A stretch of DNA of 13,939 bases from Ophryocystis elektroscirrha (lineage: Eukaryota; Apicomplexa; Conoidasida; Neogregarinorida; Ophryocystidae), in contig JAQIFP010000020.1 in the NCBI GenBank assembly GCA_030141585.1, forward strand, positions 65,061 to 78,999, in the 5' to 3' direction. Below the pieces are notes generated by a model. It was given only the letters and a program-made list of their open reading frames with translations. It made no database searches and had not been told where the DNA came from. A program made the translations under genes and the position numbers. Each line of letters opens with the position of its first letter. The stretch's first letter is position 1. Positions 10,112 through 13,939 of this stretch are shown piece by piece.

Positions 10112-10150
<39 letters not shown>

Positions 10151-11555
10151 AAGTAATCTATTTATAATACTTTCAGAAAACACGTCTTAAGAAATAAATT
10201 TATATATGTTTATATCAACATAATTTGTATGTCTTGTAAACTTAAAACAATTTTATTTTTTTTTGATAAGTGTATTTAACAGTAAATAGTATGAAATTAT
10301 ATAAAATACAGCAATTTTCACGTATGATTATATGCAGCAAAGCATAATATTGCTGTGGTATAGATTAATGCAAAATAAAAAAATCTTATATATATATATA
10401 TTATATAGTAAAACAATTGTTATTATATATTATGAGTTCCCATATTACGTAAAAATGTCTTAAATAGTGCACATATAAGCTACTACAAATATATATCTAT
10501 GCTAGATTTTAAGATTTGGAGATTTACCAAAAACTGATAATAACTGGACACGTACAGCAATGGATAAATTACACGAGATTGTATTATTAATTGAATTTAA
10601 TTTCAAATAGATGCGATATTTGAAAGCTATATTGGATATATGTGAAGAAGCAGAAATACTAGACAAGCAAAAGAACAACGAATTTGACTATCATAAATTT
10701 ATGCAGGCTTCAGTTGATTCAGTTATATTTCCTACTCTAAACTGTGTTTGGTATGTTTATATTGTTAACTAATATATACTTAAAGCTAATATAACTATAA
10801 TATAATAATTAATTTCAACATAATCTTTACAAAGTGTATTACTTACTGCGTTCATCATTAAACATAATTTCAATTAGGCAAATGAGCTTCAATTTTAAAC
10901 TTGAAACATCAAAAACAATTTTTATCATAAATTGTTATTCAATCGTATACGTAAAATAGTATTAGAATATCTGTATGAAACAGAAAGCACTATCAAATTT
11001 TTCTCTATTTACAAACCAAGTATCTGTGTGCGGAAGTTTATTGCACGATAAAGTGCAAAAATTTACGGCTGACCGAATAGAACAATTACTTCAAATTTTT
11101 GACTTTAAAGATTTGCTTCAAGATATTGATAAACATGAAAAAACTGGAGTTAAAGGTAATTTGATAAAACTAAAACTAAATTCATAGGTCCTTCTCTTTG
11201 CGAAGCCAATTTGTTCGTTACTTTAACGGCTTTTCATAAAGCACTTTTTATCAGTGATGGATTACAGCTTTATGACGTAGATTGCATATTTGATAAAGAA
11301 TTAAGAAACCAAATAAGGTAAATGTTGTGCATTGATTGAACTAAATACTAAATTTTTATTTATTTAGAAAAAATATTTATTACAAAGCATTTGTTTGACT
11401 CACTCTTTCCATTGATGTATCAGTAATTCACAATTTTCAGGTTAAATATTTTGAATGAAATAGCAAATGTATACGACAAAATATATGAAAATCTTCCAAA
11501 TAAAGCTTTGGCAGGGCAAAATCCTTCTGACGTTAGAAAGCTTTTATCTTTGTAA
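7634..11555 (+). CDS. COG6: Conserved oligomeric Golgi complex subunit 6
   Basis: Twelve exons join in phase to give about 660 residues, against about 657 in human COG6: 7634-8256, 9048-9183, 9215-9315, 9348-9460, 9529-9758, 9866-9940, 10506-10580, 10611-10750, 10878-10950, 10984-11155, 11188-11317 and 11441-11555. COG6 belongs to lobe B of the COG tether, which captures retrograde vesicles at the Golgi. The N-terminus is a coiled coil. QQKLTLSSETVSILNKNQ, KYVSELMDYFYIKITSEVQ, LVEGFGPLITKHADNFF, WTRTAMDKLHEI, ALSNFSLFTNQV and NEIANVYDKIYENL through VRKLLSL follow human COG6 in order to its terminus. Five introns are 30-33 nt; others are 68, 107, 123, 127, 565 and 791 nt. The ATG at 7634 sits in TTATTATGCAG, which resembles an acceptor, so a short N-terminal exon may be missing. 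The 9759-9865 junction is ambiguous (see findings). Donor 9470 could replace 9461. Confidence 0.87.
8345..8377. repeat. 13-bp inverted repeat in COG6 intron 1
   Basis: TCAGAGTATATAT (8345-8357) pairs exactly with ATATATACTCTGA (8365-8377) around a 7-base loop. It lies just upstream of the TA/GTAT microsatellite. Confidence 0.75.
8400..8725. repeat. Long GTATAT/TATACA microsatellite region
   Basis: More than 300 bases built from TATA, GTATAT, TATGTA and TACATA units, within the 791-nt first intron of COG6 (8257-9047). The open frames seen on both strands here are Tyr/Ile/Val/Cys repeats produced by the microsatellite. Confidence 0.85.
10116..10145. repeat. (TA)n microsatellite in COG6 intron
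   Basis: About 15 TA units in the 565-nt intron 9941-10505. A shorter TA run lies near 10389-10401. Nothing else is recognisable in that intron. Confidence 0.85.
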
Positions 11556-11774
11556 GTAATATAGTTTGAGTCATATTTTGTTTGCTAGAATCGACAAATC
11601 TTACAAAAATGACATTCAAGATAATTATCCAATACGAAAAACAAAATCTTTTTAAATTAAAGTTGGTTCGTTGATTCATTATTGTTTCTTATAACTATTT
11701 ATTAAAAATTAAGAAACATATTTAATGTTATAATTTTTTTTTTATTTATTCAGTGACTGGTAAGGGATGATGTT
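11556..11774. other. COG6-NSRP1 intergenic gap
   Basis: This 219-bp noncoding gap lies between two same-strand genes. Near its end, TTTATTTATTCAG (acceptor AG at 11752-11753) stands 21 bases before the NSRP1 ATG. It may be a 5' UTR intron end or a spliced-leader acceptor; neither is proven. Confidence 0.4.
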
Positions 11775-12494
11775 ATGTTCAAATTTTCTTTATCAAAAAA
11801 ATGTAGCACTGAAAAACTTCCTGCCTCCAATTTAGCTCCTATCTGTGATGTATTCAAAACAAGTGAAGCTGAAGAAGATGATTTTGATTTTTTGGATTTA
11901 AATAAAAAAAGAGCTCCAACTTCCTGGTTCAAAGAAGAAAAACCAATTTCGCCTGAAGATGCCAAAGAAGCAGAAGCTTCGGGAATTAGTGAAAATTCAA
12001 CAAATACCGTCCAAAATGAACAGCTCGTAAAAAAAATTAAGCAAAATTTGGATGTAGAGAAAGCTGGTACAGGTCATAAATTAGAAGCAGGGTTAGTGAG
12101 CTTGGGAAGGTTTGAGACAAATGTTCCAAAACAAGAAACCAATTTAAAATCTCAGCATATTGCAAAATTGATGAAAGTAGCGACCCAACGTGAAATCGAG
12201 TTGGAAATTATAAGAGCTCGAAAATTAAATAAAGAAAAAAAACCAGAGGAAGAGGTGTTTGTTACTAAAGCGTATCAGAAAAAGTTACAAGAGCGTAAAG
12301 AGTTTGAAGAAAAACTTGAAAGAGAAGCTTTAGAGGAAAAATTTTCTGACCCAAAGTTAAAATCCAATATAACCGATTTTTATTATTATATGGTGAATAG
12401 TGGACTAGCAGGACGCTCAAATTTTGACGAATCTTCAGTGAAGCAATTTCTTCTTGCTAATAAACAAAAATCTACCGAAAAACAAAAAGAATAA
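11775..12494 (+). CDS. NSRP1: Nuclear speckle splicing regulatory protein 1-like
   Basis: A single 239-residue exon. Family members (NSRP1/CCDC55) are nuclear-speckle proteins that influence splice-site choice. The N-terminus MFKFSLSKK, then an acidic SEAEEDDFDFLDL, parallels the family start GLILPKK and its acidic patch. The diagnostic core is from about residue 128: SQHIAKLMKVATQREIELEI, then EEEVFVTKAYQKKLQERKEF, then DFYYYMVNSGLAGRSNF. These correspond to the human KYIHNLLKA, EAFVTSAYKKKLQER and GFYRHLLNQAVG segments. The long RS-like tail of vertebrate NSRP1 is absent, so this is a short form. It is the only intronless gene in the window. The stop TAA lies inside AATAAA (12490-12495), and the convergent kinase gene stops 45 bp further on. 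The start is the first ATG in frame. Confidence 0.85.
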   Translation: MFKFSLSKKCSTEKLPASNLAPICDVFKTSEAEEDDFDFLDLNKKRAPTSWFKEEKPISPEDAKEAEASGISENSTNTVQNEQLVKKIKQNLDVEKAGTGHKLEAGLVSLGRFETNVPKQETNLKSQHIAKLMKVATQREIELEIIRARKLNKEKKPEEEVFVTKAYQKKLQERKEFEEKLEREALEEKFSDPKLKSNITDFYYYMVNSGLAGRSNFDESSVKQFLLANKQKSTEKQKE

Positions 12495-12539
12495 AAAGTA
12501 TTTTAGTTTATTATCAATAATGCTGTATTTAAAAAATAA

Positions 12540-13616
12540 TTAAAACGAAGTAGGTTTAATGACGTCCTTGTAACGTTTAGCTTGTTTATGTTGGAGAATT
12601 TTAGCTTTATAGTCATACGAAATTATTATTCTAAAGTTGATAGAAATATATTTTTCTATTTAACTTACTTTTTGGGGTGTCGCATACTATAAAATTCACC
12701 GTCCACTTGGAAATAAATGCTTTTTTTAATAGAAGGGCGAATATTTATTGTATAAGGGCCTTTTCCTTGATGCAATCTTCTCCCTTTACCTTTCCATAGC
12801 TAAAATCCATTTAAAATAATATTTAGCAATTTCTTTAATAAATAATTACAGGACTACAAATAAAAAAAAATTACCCTTTCAACTGCCATATCCGTTAGAG
12901 ATTGATATGTGACAAGTTCTATCAGCCCATCTCCACAATTCTGTTTTTTCTCTAATAAATCCAACTGGGATGAATTCAGTTCAGTAACAGCTAACTGAGT
13001 TGCTGGAGACCATATATTAAGCCCAGCTGCAAAATTTGGTATATTCGTAGCTATCAGGGATTGACAAGCTTAAACATGATAATTATATATGTATTTATTA
13101 CTTAAAAGTTTTGGGTTGTTTTTGTTGTTTCCAAATAAAACTTGTGCATTTTCTGTTTTTTTTTTTTTCTTTTTTTTTTTACCATTTCCACCGACTATCA
13201 AAGAGTCAACGAGCTCAGTTATAGAGACACTATTTTTCAAGCTTTTTTTTAATCCTTCCCAGCAATAAACCTAACATGTACTGAACTGTAGCTTAGTACC
13301 ATTCTATTCTGAAATCGGCTTTTTGTACGGTTTCTCTCAAAACCTACACCTACTCGTGATTCCACGCCTAGACTATAAATCTATGATCATATAAGTATGA
13401 CTACCTAAAATAATTACACAAGGGAATAACTTTTTTTTTCTCTATATATATCCGTTTCTGGAGGGAATAAAAATATCTATTTTTTGACTTACTTTTTTTC
13501 TATTTAATGAATCAATTTTTTGTAAATAGCCATTTTCATGAAATGTTATTTCAACTTGCCATATGTCGTGTAAGCAAACATTAGCTTCGCAAACATTTAC
13601 TATTACGTTCCGTAAC
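12540..13616 (-). CDS. Diacylglycerol kinase, C-terminal part (accessory domain)
   Basis: Diacylglycerol kinases convert diacylglycerol to phosphatidic acid at membranes. Eight exons join in phase to a 267-residue C-terminus: 13616-13493, 13457-13405, 13372-13300, 13270-13183, 13152-13102, 13068-12875, 12799-12669 and 12630-12540. Motifs run in family order: ANVCLHDIWQVEI (the LDRW linker), CNYFSLGVESRVGVGFE (NYFSIGVDA), RFQNRMVYCWEGLKKSLK (NSRxKNKxxY), IATNIPNFAAGLNIW (LNIPSxxGGxNLW), GDGLIELVTYQSLTDMAV (DGLLEVV), FQVDGEFY (MQVDGEPW). Introns are 35, 32, 29, 30, 33, 75 and 38 nt. The Gly-rich ATP-binding catalytic half is not in the window and should lie past the minisatellite to the right. 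The 13616 acceptor is less certain; the frame stays open to 13663. The isozyme type cannot be told. Confidence 0.87.
13153..13182 (-). other. 30-nt poly(A) intron or lysine-rich insert in kinase
   Basis: GT, eleven A, G, thirteen A, CAG. It has splice borders, but its length is a multiple of three and it contains no stop in frame. It could therefore be an intron or encode a ten-residue lysine-rich stretch between VGGN and ENAQVLFG. Confidence 0.5.
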
Positions 13617-13700
13617 CTATCGCAATAAATAAGAGACTTTTTCAAAAGATTATTTAAACACAAAAAATATCTAGTTGTGAATAGTTATATTATACATATT

Positions 13701-13939
13701 ATGTATATTTAATGTATATATAATGTATATATAATGTATATATAATGTATATATAATGTATATATAATGTATATATAATGTATATACAATGTATATTTAA
13801 TGTATATATAATGTATATATAATGTATATATAATGTATATATAATGTATATATAATGTATATATAATGTATATATAATGTATATATAATGTATATATAAT
13901 GTATATATAATGTATATATAATGTATATATAATGTATAT
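13701..13939. repeat. 11-bp minisatellite
   Basis: About 21.7 tandem copies of ATGTATATATA run to the window edge. Copies starting at 13701 and 13789 read ATGTATATTTA, and the copy at 13778 reads ATGTATATACA; the rest are identical. It lies upstream of the last recognised kinase exon, so it is probably intronic. Confidence 0.95.

Noticed and set aside
11750..11965. 71-residue minus-strand open frame
   Set aside because: It is antisense to the NSRP1 coding exon.

Overview
The window is eukaryotic nuclear DNA: very A/T-rich, full of TA microsatellites and homopolymer A/T runs, and its protein-coding genes are cut by GT-AG introns. The proteins I can name are a sigma-class glutathione transferase, a TTF1-like RNA polymerase I termination factor, COG6, NSRP1 and a diacylglycerol kinase. 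This set suggests an animal. The lineage cannot be fixed from sequence alone. The extremely short introns recall those reported for dicyemid mesozoans, but that is a guess. Standard stop codons fit every gene.

Layout, left to right: (1) minus strand, about 29-1332, last exons of an unrecognised protein with one C-terminal membrane segment; (2) plus strand, 1713-3121, sigma-like GST in three exons; (3) minus, 3184-3993, a 110-residue coiled-coil protein; (4) plus, 4242-4706, a 101-residue helical protein; (5) minus, 4727-7272, TTF1-like Myb protein, eight exons, 772 residues; (6) plus, 7634-11555, COG6, twelve exons, about 660 residues; (7) plus, 11775-12494, NSRP1, one exon; (8) minus, 12540-13616, C-terminal part of a diacylglycerol kinase in eight exons, its catalytic half lying beyond the right edge. 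An 11-bp minisatellite in that gene's intron fills the last 239 bases. The genes are unrelated in function: transcription termination, Golgi tethering, splicing regulation, lipid signalling and detoxification.

The main result is the gene architecture. Most open frames here look like fragments or frameshifted genes. They join exactly, in phase, once introns of 28-38 nt are removed. I count 22 such introns in five genes; all seven introns of the TTF1-like gene are 30-34 nt. Four of the 22 are almost pure poly(A) between GT and AG, with no pyrimidine tract. Longer introns (68-791 nt) occur in the same genes, and several of the longest carry the microsatellites. The three tail-to-tail gene pairs have stop codons only 20-62 bp apart, and two stop codons lie inside an AATAAA signal.

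All exon models were built by eye from reading frame, splice dinucleotides and remembered family sequences. No transcript or alignment was available.
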